Below are positions 31,995 to 42,709 of a stretch of 64,000 nucleotides of DNA, piece after piece. Location of the stretch: positions 54,611,718-54,675,717 of the forward strand of contig OW387136.1 of NCBI GenBank assembly GCA_936440205.1, given 5' to 3'. The translations under genes and the position numbers were made by a program. Every line of letters begins with the position of its first letter. The first letter of the stretch is position 1. This DNA comes from Lepidonotus clava. Lineage: Eukaryota > Annelida > Polychaeta > Phyllodocida > Polynoidae. The notes beneath the pieces are model-generated. The model was given only the letters and a program-made list of their open reading frames with translations, did no database searches and was not told the origin of the DNA.

Positions 31995-32744
31995 CTGACA
32001 GGGCCAGATTTGGGTGGCCATCTCTGCAGGCCCGTAGCCAGGGGGGTTCAGGAGGTCCGTACGAACCCCCCTTGGATGATCATTCCTCTAACTTTTAATG
32101 TAAAATATTACATTAAATCAAAAGAAAATATGTATTTTAGCCCTTTTATTAAAAAAAAACGACCCCCCTCCCCCCCCGCCTGGTAAAAAAGGAACTTACT
32201 ACTCCAGAAACGACCCCCCCCCCCCTCTGTCAGGCTCTGAGAAAAGCTGGTTACGTGCCTGCTCTGCTACTCACTGACTGGGTTATATATCTGTGCATGT
32301 CTTAAGCGTGGTTCCCATTTTGGTGACTAGATTACAAAAATTGGCAGCAACTAGTGTGAATAGTGCCCACTAACTATAGAAGGGCATCATGATGTCTTGC
32401 GACTAAACAAATAATCCCTAGGTTTTGGGTGAAATATATTTGATAGTTTCCTGTGATTAGTGTATTTAGTCGCCAGGCTAAGGATCTAATGTGTCCTCTA
32501 CTCATCAGTAAATTTATTTTATTATTTTTTTAAATTGATTTTTATTGGGTTATAACAAGGGCATCTCATATTGAACATTAATATTTTAGTCGCCATGGGC
32601 TTAGTTGCCCAGTGACTAGTATTTCAACCTTGGTCACTGCCGAAAATGACTAATATCCACTGATCACCCTCACTGGGGCTAGTAGCCCTAGTGGGGACCA
32701 AGGTTAATGCTCATGAACTGGGCAGGATCTGCGTGAATGTCTAC
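31995..32744. other. Intron-like spacer with a G/C-run MITE remnant
   Basis: 32025-32265 has inverted ends GCCCGTAGCCAGGGGGGTT and, inverted, GCACGTAACCAGC, enclosing C-rich runs, consistent with a diverged MITE. The remainder, with GACTAG phrases, is non-coding. Confidence 0.4.
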
Positions 32745-34061
32745 CACTCACTGACAGGGCCAAGTCTGTGTTACACTACCACTCACTGACAGGGCCAGGT
32801 CTGTGTGACACTACCACTCACTGACAGGTCCAGGTCTATGACACTACCACTCAGTGACAGGGCCAGGTCTGTGACACTACCACTCAGTGACAGGACCAGG
32901 TCTGTGACACTACCACTCACTGACAGGGCCAGGTCTGTGACACTACCACTCACTGACAGGGCCAGGTCTGTGTGTGACACTAACACTCAACAACACGGCC
33001 AGGTCTGTGTGTGACACTACCACTCACTGACAGGGCCAGGTCTGTGTGACACTACCATTCACAGACAGGTCCAGGTCTGTGACACTACCACTCACTGACA
33101 GGGCCAGGTCTGTCTGTGTCACTACCACTCACTGACAGGGCCAGGACTGTGACACTGCCACTCACTGACAGGGCCAGGTCTGTATGTGACACTGCCACTC
33201 ACTGACAGGGCCAGGTCTGTGTCACTACCACTCACTGACATGGCCAGGACTGTGACACTACCACTCACTGACAGGGCCAGGTCTGTGACACTGCCACTCA
33301 CTGACAGGGCCAGGTGTGTATGTGACACTACTACTCACTGACAGGGCCAGTTCTGTATGACACTACCACTCACTGACAGGGCCAGGTCTGTGTGACACTA
33401 CAACTCACTGACAGGACCAGGTCTGTGTGTGACATGACCACTCACTGACAGGGCCAGGTCTGTGACACTACCACTCATTGACAGGGACAGGTCTATGTGA
33501 CCCTACCACTCGCTGACAGGGCCAGGTCTGTGACACTACCACTCACTGACAGGGCCAGGTCTGTGTGTGACACTAACACTCAACAACACGGCCAGGTCTG
33601 TGTGACACTACCACTCACTAACAGGGCAAGGTCTGTGACACTACCACTCAGTGACAGGGCCAGGTGTGTATGTGACACTACCACTCAGTGACAGTGCCAG
33701 GTCTGTGACACTATCACTCAGTGACAGGGCCAGGTCTGTGACACTACCACTCACTGACAGGGCCAGGTCGATGTGACACTACCATTCACTGACAGGGCCA
33801 GGACTGTGACACTACCACTCACTGACAGGGCCAGGTCTGTGACACAACCACTCACTGACAGGGCCAGATCTGTGTGACACTACCACTCACTGACAGGGCC
33901 AGATCTGTGTGACACTACCACTCATTGACAGGGCCAGGTCTGTGACACTACCACTCACTGACAGGGCCAGGTCGATGTGACACTACCACTCACTGACAGG
34001 GCCAGGACTGTGACACTACCAATCACTGACAGGGCCAGGTCTGTGTGACACTACCACTCAC
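32745..34061. repeat. 33-bp minisatellite, about 38 copies
   Basis: Unit: CACTACCACTCACTGACAGG then GCCAGGTCTGTGA, with optional extra GT pairs. On the minus strand each unit contains CCTGTCA|GTGAGT, the same sequence that forms the donor of the candidate exon at 34062 and precedes the acceptor at 31995. The 33-bp period leaves long open frames that are artefacts of the repeat. Confidence 0.95.
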
Positions 34062-34149
34062 TGACAGGGCTGCATCCTTGGCTCGGTAACATACATTCAA
34101 TTAAGTGAGAAGGTCGACCGTTATCCTGAGAGGGGCTGCTGACTGCCAT
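34062..34149 (-). CDS. Candidate first exon of an unrecognised small gene
   Basis: Starts in a good initiation context (GACCATGG) and reads MAVSSPSQDNGRPSHLIECM then LPSQGCSPV, ending at the consensus donor GTCA|GTGAGT. The intron between this and 31994 is largely the 33-bp array. HLIECML faintly resembles an EH1-type repressor motif, which is speculation. No family recognised. Confidence 0.35.
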
Positions 34150-34360
34150 GGTCAAGAAATTCAATTTTGCAAAAATATTGTACAATCTAGAATTTTTGAA
34201 TTCATTGTTCATCGATGATTCTGCACTTATTCGTTGTTGAAATCTGAACAATGATGATTTCATATATCTTTTGTGTGTCTATTTCTATGGGTAATATATA
34301 GGCCTACAGAGTGGTTGACATTGGACTGTTGCAGTGCGATTGGTCATGATGGACATGCTA

Positions 34361-34672
34361 TATACATTTTTCATGAGCCTGCGCAGTGATGCCTTGTTCC
34401 CAAATTTTTAATCCTGGGCCCATAGGACCCCATATCCCAATCGTTTGGTTCAGGTCTATATATCCCCTAGCAGGGCGCCACAATGTTGTAAAAGGTGTAC
34501 ATACATGCACATGTATACACCTTTTTCATGAGTTTGCGCAGTGGTCCCTCCCATAGACGCCCTGTACCCAACACCTCAGGCCCGGTTACATTGGAACCCA
34601 TACCCCAAAACCTTAGTTCATACATCTCCACTAGAGGGGCGCCACACTTTTTTTTTAAAAAAAGGTGTATAT
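34361..34672. mobile_element. Two adjacent family E copies
   Basis: 34361-34500 and 34512-34672 share TTTTTCATGAG, TGCGCAGTG, GGCGCCACA and AAGGTGTA. They abut through GTGTACATACATGCACATGTATACAC, an inverted-repeat junction. Tandem insertion or a composite element. Confidence 0.55.
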
Positions 34673-34924
34673 CAACAGCATTTTTTTCGGCCGTGCAGTA
34701 TGCACCTGATAGTTATGGGCATCATAATGATCTCAGAAATTTGCTCGCGTGTTACAGAAGTTTTACCTTTTATGAAGGGTAAATAAATTCAAGAAGCTTG
34801 TAATTGACTCTCTCTATTTAACTGCATGATTGCCCACTTATTTATATCTGCTAAGGGACGATATAGCCATGAGCCTATCGATATGATCCTCAGGGACCAG
34901 TTAAGGGGAGGCAATGAGATCGAC

Positions 34925-35365
34925 TTAAATAAGCACATCCCACATTGGGTGTATCCCAGGGTTGGACAAAAGTTGGACAAAAATTACCATCCAAGCCATC
35001 ACATTGTCTCACAGAGTTGGGGTTACTGAAATAAGCAAGAATTGCATTTTTCTATATCCCAAATACTGATTTCTTAAATCTTATTAGTCGACAGACTTTC
35101 AGGTTTGCCAGGCAATCAAAATGCTGTATTTCATAGCAAAGTAGGGTTGGACATTATAGGCTGGGCTGATGGGCTTTAACATTGGTTTCTATAAGGAAAA
35201 GGACAATATAAAAAGCTGCATTTTACTATTTTTAAAGGCAATCTGTCAATCAAATTGCTTTGATCAACTTTGTATTATGCAACTGTCCTCAGGAAATAAG
35301 CATGTAAGAGATTTCAAAATCATTTCATGGTAAACTTTAATGTTGATGTCAGTTGGGATGGGCTT
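34925..35365 (+). mobile_element. Dispersed repeat family D, copy 2
   Basis: Matches 18645-19110 block by block in the same orientation. Non-coding. Confidence 0.75.
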
Positions 35366-35584
35366 TTTGGTATCAAGTTTTGTATCACAGACCGTATTCT
35401 ATTACCTATAAAATATACCCCAATGTATGAGGCATGAAATCTCAATTGCCCACGGTCTATGAAAACCACCGAACATGAATGAAGTTGGCAAACCAAGATG
35501 AAATATACATGGGCGTTTTTTTCTCCCCACCTCTCCATCTTGATATGAATATTCCGCTTGGGTGGTCAGAGAGCTGACGTCCTG

Positions 35585-35965
35585 TGGGGGCGGGCACTTA
35601 AGGCTTAAAAAGTACCCACTGCCAAACGGACCTGCAAAGCGGGGGCCGTTCATGTGAAAATTGAGGGCGGTCAACCACTTTTAAGGCAAAATAGGGGGCA
35701 GTAAACAATATCCATAGAACAATAAAGGGGCAATGATTTAGTAATTAGCCTTACTGGTACTTTATCTCACCCAAAAAAGACTGATGCTTTTTTAAGTTTT
35801 CTTTAGCAATTTTGGTGATTTCTGTATATATTCTGGTATTGACACACTTTGATTTTTTTTGGAGGGGGCTGTCAACTAAAATGCAGGAGTGGTCAGTCAC
35901 AAAAGTAGGGGCAGTATTTTGGCAGTGGGGAGTAACCTTCAAAGAGTCAGTGCACCCCCCCCCCC
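35585..35965 (+). mobile_element. Dispersed repeat family B, copy 2
   Basis: Matches 5250-5660: shared TACCCACTGCCAA, GGGGCAATGATTT-AGTAATTAGCC, ACACTTTGAT, GGTCAGTCA and GGCAGT-AGTAACCTTCA. Followed by long C runs (35946-35958 and 35981-35994). Confidence 0.6.
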
Positions 35966-36760
35966 CCCAAAGGTTCTCTCCCCCCCCCCCCCCCAATCTG
36001 GGTCCAATAAGCCCTGACAGTAGGGTGTGAGGGGGCCGATTTACTGTCATGTTTTTCACACCCTCTGACGTCTCAGGCCTTTGTCCTTTAATGTGCGATT
36101 ATCTCACTTTTCTAACCGTCAATTTATGACAACTTTATATCCCGCTTGTCATGTCGGGCAAAGCCGTAACACGATAGGATCATGTCGGCACTTTTTTTTC
36201 TCGAGGGGTGGTATCGTTTTTGAGGGGTTTAAGATCTCGACGGACCAGTGGCAAAATTTGCCACGCAACATGAGCACATCCTTTGAATTGTCAGTTTGGA
36301 AATATTTGCCATATAACATATTTTTCGGTTTGGGGAAGGTGGATGGTTTTTTTTTCTTATAACATTTTTCATCGGGAACTTTTCAAAACTGAAAAGAAAA
36401 AGATTTTTTTTTTCATTTTGCTTTAAATAAGTATGTAGAGACATGATGATTATAAGCTACAACAAGTACGTTTTTTTAGTTTAGGTTATGTATTCATCAA
36501 TTTTATTTAAAAGACACATGTAAAGTTACATTGAAGTGTTGCAATCAATCAAGGTAGGATGAAGGGGTGAGCATACAGGCCCCAACCATAACCATTATTT
36601 TCAGACTAAGGATTAGTTAAGGGGAGGAATTGACTATCAAATCAGATGATTTTCCCTTTCTATATATTGTTCTTTCATATCCTCCAGACAAAATATATCC
36701 ATAAAGGTAATAGATCCTCAGATCCATGGAAATAGCAAGGAGAAACTTTCACTTCTTGAC
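35966..36760. other. Intergenic, no gene seen
   Basis: T-rich and low-complexity sequence. No coding evidence. Confidence 0.4.
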
Positions 36761-36769
36761 AAGAGACAG

Positions 36770-38680
36770 ACCGGAGACAGACACACAGACAGCGCCCCCT
36801 CTCAGCCAATCACAGTCCACGCTGACCCCCACGGGAAAGGAGGCAGACACACAGACAGACAGGAGACAGACAGACAGTGCCCCCTCTCAGCCAATCACAG
36901 TCCCCCCTGACCCCCACGGGACAGGAGGCAGACACACAGACAGACAGGAGACAGACAGACAGCGCCCCCTCTCAGCCAATCACAGTCCACCCTGACCCCC
37001 ACGGGACAGGAGGCAGACACACAGACAGACAGGAGACAGACAGACACCGCCCCCTCTCAGCCAATCACAGCCCACCCTGACCCCCACGGGACAGGAGGCA
37101 GACACACAGACAGACAGGAGACAGACAGACAGCGCCCCCTCTCAGCCAATCACAGCCCACCCTGACCCCCACGGGACAGGAGGCAGACACACAGACAGAC
37201 AGGAGACAGACAGCGCCCCCTCTCAGCTAATCACAGTCCACCCTGACCCCCACGGGACAGGAGGCAGACACACAGACAGACAGGAGACAGACAGACAGCG
37301 CCCCCTCTCAGCCAATCACAGTCCACCCTGACCCCCACGGGACAGGAGGCAGACACACAGACAGACAGGAGACAGACAGACAGCGCCCCCTCTCAGCCAA
37401 TCACAGCCCACCCTGACCCCCACGGGACAGGAGGCAGACACACAGACAGACAGGAGACAGACAGACAGCGCCCCCTCTCAGCCAATCACAGCCCACCCTG
37501 ACCACCACGGGACAGGAGGCAGACAGACAGACAGACATGAGACAGACAGACAGCGCCCCCTCTCAGCCAATCACAGTCCACCCTGACCCCCACGGGACAG
37601 GAGGTAGACACACAGACAGACAGGAGACAGACAGACAGCGCCCCCTGTCAGCCAATCACAGCCCACCCTGACCCCCACGGGACAGGAGGCAGACACACAG
37701 ACAGACAGGAGACAGACAGACAGCGCCCCCTCTCAGCCAATCACAGTCCACCCTGACCCCCACGGGACAGGAGGCAGACACACAGACAGACAGGAGACAG
37801 ACAGACAGCGCCCCCTCTCAGCCAATCACAGCCCACCCTGACCCCCACGGGACAGGAGGTAGACACACAGACAGACAGGAGACAGACAGACAGCGCCCCC
37901 TCTCAGCCAATCACAGTCCACCCTGACCCCCACGGGACAGGAGGCAGACACACAGACAGACAGGAGACAGACAGACAGCGCCCCCTCTCAGCCAATCACA
38001 GCCCACCCTGACCCCCACGGGACAGGAGGCAGACACACAGACAGACAGGAGACAGACAGCGCCCCCTCTCAGCCAATCACAGTCCACCCTGACCCCCACG
38101 GGACAGGAGGCAGACACACAGACAGACAGGAGACAGACAGACAGCGCCCCCTCTCAGCCAATCACAGTCCCCCCTGACCCCCACGGGACAGGAGGCAGAC
38201 ACACAGACAGACAGGAGACAGACAGCGCCCCCTCTCAGCCAATCACAGTCCACCCTGACCCCCACGGGACAGGAGGCAGACACACAGACAGACAGGAGAC
38301 AGACAGACAGCGCCCCCTCTCAGCCAATCACAGTCCACGCTGACCCCCACCGGACAGGAGGCAGACACACAGACAGACAGGAGACAGACAGCGCCCCCTC
38401 TCAGCCAATCACAGTCCACCCTGACCCCCACGGGACAGGAGGTAGACACACAGACAGACAGGGGACAGACAGACAGCGCCCCCTCTCAGCCAATCACAGT
38501 CCACCCTGACCCCCACGGGACAGGAGGCAGACACACAGACAGACAGGAGACAGACAGACAGCGCCCCCTCTCAGCCAATCACAGCCCACCCTGACCCCCA
38601 CGGGACAGGAGGCAGACACACAGACAGACAGGAGACAGACAGACAGCGGCCCCTCTCAGCCAATCACAGTCCTCCCTGAC
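36770..38680 (+). repeat. 85-bp minisatellite, about 23 copies, with CCAAT and GCGCCCCCT motifs
   Basis: Unit: CAGCGCCCCCTCTCAGCCAA then TCACAGTCCACCCTGACCCC, CACGGGACAGGAGGCAGACA and CACAGACAGACAGGAGACAGA. The period is 85 bp, with several 81-bp units lacking one CAGA. The copies are highly similar, so the array is young or homogenised. Each unit holds one CCAAT box and one AGGGGGCGCT (minus strand), the core of the CTCF consensus. Confidence 0.97.
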
Positions 38681-38689
38681 CACCACCAC

Positions 38690-39015
38690 GTGGTCTCCCA
38701 TTGTCTTCCCAGCAGCCACTGTGGCCCCAAGGTCATCAGAGGGCACATCAGGGTCAATTTGCCCGTCCCATCTATCGGGACCTATTGGTGTAATCTGCTG
38801 GCCCCGCCCGACCCCGGCGTATGGATATTGATGTCCCCCGGTTATAAAGTAGTCCCGGCTGTCTCCATTTGTCTGCCCAATATTGGCTGGTCCCCGGCAC
38901 CCCACAGGGAAGGATAATGCTAGTTGTCGGGAACCAGTGGTGTCGATAGAGTAATTGCCACCCACAATGCAGCACATACAGAGGTATGCGATATGAACAT
39001 TGAACATGGGGCAGA
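38690..39015. other. GC-rich unique sequence after the 85-bp array
   Basis: Complex, moderately CpG-rich. A minus-strand frame spans it but continues into the array and shows no domain. Might be regulatory; not called. Confidence 0.35.
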
Positions 39016-39316
39016 TGGATGAGCTTACCAAATATGACAGTTGATTATCTGCAAATAGAGTGCGACACTTAATTTTAATTTCTATGCTTGCATAGATGAA
39101 TGCATTTATATATATGTGTGTAAAACTTGTTTATTAGTATATCTTAAGTATGCATGCAAGTTAATGTATGGCCTTTATGTTATATATATATATATATATA
39201 TATATAGACATACTTCAAGTATTGAAGAATTCTAACTTAGGAATATTGAAGAATTCTGACTTAAACCATCAGGACTGACTCAAGTTCACCAGTTGTCACA
39301 TGTGATCATACGGACA
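39016..39316 (+). repeat. Dispersed duplication, copy 1
   Basis: Matches 40838-41157 (ATGGATGAGCTTAC, ATAGAGTGCGACACTTAATT, TATGGCCTTTATGTTAT, a TA run, GAATATTGAAGAATT, CATCAGGACTG, ACAGACCGGTGG). Both copies contain a TA microsatellite at the same place. Confidence 0.9.
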
Positions 39317-40424
39317 GACCGGTGGTCACTAACGATGATTTATGAGGCCTTTCTGCCGGCCGTCATTCTCCCAGCGTTTATCTACTCTCACCAATGCTGG
39401 AGCTACATGTCCCTCACTCTCCTATCGTGGAGCTGCTCATAACGTTATGAGGTCGGGGGTAACGGGCTCAGACCGCCCTGACGTCCCCCCCCCCCCCCCC
39501 CCCGGTCCATCTAACTGACCACCTGTCAATAATCTGTCATGCTGACGGACATATACACGACGTGGAGGGGGGGGGGGGTGTAGATTATAGCCTAGGACTG
39601 GACCTCACAACCTGGGCTTCAGAAACCGGAAAAGTTTGCCAGATCTCTTATAACCTCGGCCGTCAGGGACTGACCAGTCGTATAGGGAAACATTCCCCGG
39701 GGTGCCAACTTAATAAATGACCGACTGGTCGTTATGACACGGTACATTTCTATTTAAATCTATGCCAATGAATGAATAACTTCCAAGGTCATAGAATGGG
39801 ATTATACCTTATGCATGCTGTAGGGATGTAATTGTTGAAAGAATCGTCGTCTCTACATGTCTTTACTTGATAACATGGCATCACATAGTTATTGGTATAA
39901 TGATCAGATCATAACAAAGATATTCTAAATAAACGCTTATTTGATGCGTATTCATAACATAAAATATCTAGCTGACCACCTGTCTATAATCTGTCATACT
40001 GACAGACATACTACTGGGAAGGGGTGAGGAGGGGGTGAGGTTACAGACGAAACATGATAACATGGGCCTTCCAAATTGGCTGGTCTTCACAGGAACGTTA
40101 ACTGGATCATAGGCTAACTCAGATAGAGAAAAGCCTGTCTTTTGGTTGTTGTTTTTTTTGTAACAGACACAGGTATTCTCCCAACCCAATCTAAAAAGTT
40201 TGGTTAAATGCCTTTCTGTTAGGTTGTTCCAATACCTTATGAAATTATAACGCCGTAATAATGTTATACAATCGGTTCTTCTATTAAGTACAGGCGCATC
40301 AAGGAGTGGAAGATAAGGGTAGTGAGGTGGGTGGGGGAGAAATTCTTTATGGAAGCCTCCTATTGGTAAATGTAACGTCAGACTAATGTAACAAATACGT
40401 TCTCTGTTAAATTGAGGCGGTGTT
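39317..40424. other. Intergenic between duplicated blocks
   Basis: 39510-39550 and 39965-40010 share CTGACCACCTGTC-ATAATCTGTCAT-CTGAC, so the duplication around here involves more than one block. A C run lies at 39487-39502. No gene. Confidence 0.45.
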
Positions 40425-40505
40425 ACAGGCACACCCCAGACTCAAACCCTGTCCAGCCACATGCAAAGCAAGGCGCTTACCCATTACACCACCCCACCTC
40501 CTGTG
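40425..40505 (-). mobile_element. tRNA-derived SINE head
   Basis: On the minus strand, GGTGGTGTAATGGGTAAGCG (A box) and GGGTTTGAGTC (B box) are spaced as in tRNA-derived SINEs. Similar to 48262-48352. Confidence 0.6.
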
Positions 40506-40837
40506 TATGAATAGCATAAGTTTATTTGAAAGTAGAGATGATATAATATAATAAACATATATGTTTTACATACCATGATTGAGATGTAATGTTTAAATCA
40601 GTTCGGCTTTTTTCCGCACGTGAGAATCACCAATCACTGACGGTGAAGTCAACCCACCCAGAAGCGGATTTCTTACTTAAAGCATACTTTAGAGATTTAA
40701 AGGTAGTAAAAACCCAGCCGCCCATCCCATTACATTGTTGTCCTCCATGGGGGCAGGCATGGCGCCACTCCTAGAGGTGGACTCGGGTTGGGGAATCGGT
40801 GTGGTCGACCTCAGCCCCGGCCACACTGCTCAACTCT

Positions 40838-40990
40838 TTATGGATGAGCTTACAAAATATGACAGTTGAATATCTACAAATAGAGTGCGACACTTAATTT
40901 TAATCTCTGTGCTTGCATAAATGAATGCATTTATGTATATATGTGTGTAAATTATGCATGCAAGTAAATGTATGGCCTTTATGTTATCTC

Positions 40991-41039
<49 letters not shown>

Positions 41040-41157
41040 ACATACATCAAATATTGAAGATTTCTTACTTAAGAATATTGAAGAATTATAACTTAAAACA
41101 TCAGGACTGGTTGAAGTTGATAAGTTGTCACACACAATCATACAGACAGACCGGTGG
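40838..41157 (+). repeat. Dispersed duplication, copy 2
   Basis: Second copy of 39016-39316, with a longer TA run (about 40996-41037) and a deletion of about 30 bp relative to copy 1. Confidence 0.9.
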
Positions 41158-41194
41158 AATTTGCATGGACCATTGCCCCCGTGGGAGTACTTGG

Positions 41195-41450
41195 ATGGGA
41201 CTTCTACTCCTATATAGGAAGAATACAGGCCCCTTGTAGCCCCTGCTGATTGTAAAAAGTGACGATTGGGGGGATCCAGCACTGACCAAGTGGTTCATTG
41301 GGTTTGATTCCTGGTTGGTGTGTGGGTTCACTGGGGGATAGAGTACAGCAAAAATGATTTCCGGGTTTTGATCCCCTGCTGTTTGCCTGCCCTGTCACCT
41401 TCATCTCATAGATACGATCACCAAAGACTGACTCAACGAATGGGTTGAGT
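41195..41450 (+). mobile_element. Dispersed SINE-like element, copy 1
   Basis: Reverse-complement match to 60755-61005 over about 240 bp: CCAGCACTGACCAAGTG, TTGGGTTTGATTCCTGG, GAGTACAGCAAAAAT, TTTTGATCCCCTGCTG, CTCATAGATACGATCACCAA. GGTTTGATTCC resembles a Pol III B box, so a tRNA-derived SINE is likely. Confidence 0.7.
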
Positions 41451-42553
41451 TGAGATGGTAAGTGTGTCCACGGCCTCACTCTCAGTTCCAAGTCTGAGCA
41501 CCATCCAAGCGGAACGGAACACAATCAAATAGATTATCGAGGACAAAACCTAATAAACCACCCCACTCCTTTATGGTGGCCATCACGGCACACGTGTGTC
41601 CACCAAGTATGTCAAAAAGTGCCCAAAAAGTGCCTGGAAAGTGCCTAAAAAGTGCCTCAAACCAGCTGGGGGTCCCTGACGCGTAGAGACACTGTTAGTA
41701 GCAATATACTGGAGGGATCATTCAGAGGAAGGGATGACCAGAGTGACTTGTGGGGGGGAGGAGGGGGGAACACTGACTCTCTGAAAGTTCCCACCATTTG
41801 AAATACAGAAAGAATGACAATATGATTATCAGTATTATTCATGATATGTTTAACATTGTATGAATAAGAGAAAGATGTGAAAAACAATATATTATTTGCA
41901 AACTACCACCACTACTACTTTTCATGTTTGACTCCTCCTGAACTTTAGTTGACCACCCCATATATTTGGGGGAATACAGATAACTGCTTCCCCAAATCCA
42001 GAGTGCCTTGATATCATGAAGATATAAACCATAAATATTGATCGGGTAAATTGTCATGAGATTTTTTATGAAGCGTCACAGTGTCACATCACAATTTTAG
42101 ATTATACAGACTGTAATATTGGGTGCGAGCAAAATAACATAACAAGAACCAAAACAGAACTTAAAAGAATGCTTCTGCAATATTATAATAACGTTGTTTG
42201 CATGGGTTACATGCTTGCCTATAGGTACCCTTTCTAGGCCCAAGTTTGGGCAAGTGCCCCCCCCCCCCCTCCGGCCCACAGGGAGGGGTCCATGTTCTCC
42301 ACGGGGGGCCTTGTACCCCCGAGGGGCCTCCTTAAATCAGCACAGGTCTCTTTAAATCACCGGACATCTCTCGGCCTTGGAGTTGTGTACAAGAAGGGCT
42401 CAAATATATTGCCCTATTGTCACGGCATCCTCGGGTAGTTACAGGCATACATTCTAATGTCCAATAGAGCCAGTGAATCATAGGGTATTGAAGAACAATA
42501 GATTACTTAACTGCTCAGTTAAAAAGAACTCCGGAAGGTGTATGAATAATGGT
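41451..42553. other. Intergenic, no gene; family B fragment
   Basis: 41735-41800 carries the ACTGACTCTCTGAAAGTT end of family B. 41600-41660 has the short repeat AAAAAGTGCC. Nothing else supported. Confidence 0.45.
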
Positions 42554-42652
42554 AATCGGAACCAGACACAGCAGAATCGTGATGAGTCATTGCTATATAA
42601 GTCACTTATTTAACAATGGCTCATCACGATTCTGCTGTGTTTGGTTCCAATT
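42554..42652. other. 39-bp inverted repeat with 21-nt loop (hairpin)
   Basis: The arms 42554-42592 and 42614-42652 are reverse complements except for three positions; as RNA, two of these are G-U pairs, leaving one mismatch. The arm core is ACACAGCAGAATCGTGATGA. The loop is AT-rich. It is either a very small foldback element (flanked by AAT on both sides) or a hairpin RNA precursor. It directly precedes the 31-bp array. Confidence 0.85.
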
Positions 42653-42709
42653 AAACTGATTATATTCGAATGAAATCAATAGGAATAGTAATATTTCATT
42701 AATGGAGCA

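Noticed and set aside
32783-33691. Open frames with SVTDLALSVSG repeats on both strands
   Set aside because: They are products of the 33-bp period; GT-number variation breaks the frame repeatedly.
36726-38449. Frames reading ADTQTDRRQTDSAPSQPITV and, on the other strand, CPVGVRVDCDWLRGGAVC
   Set aside because: They arise from the 85-bp array; both strands are open over limited stretches and neither has a gene structure.
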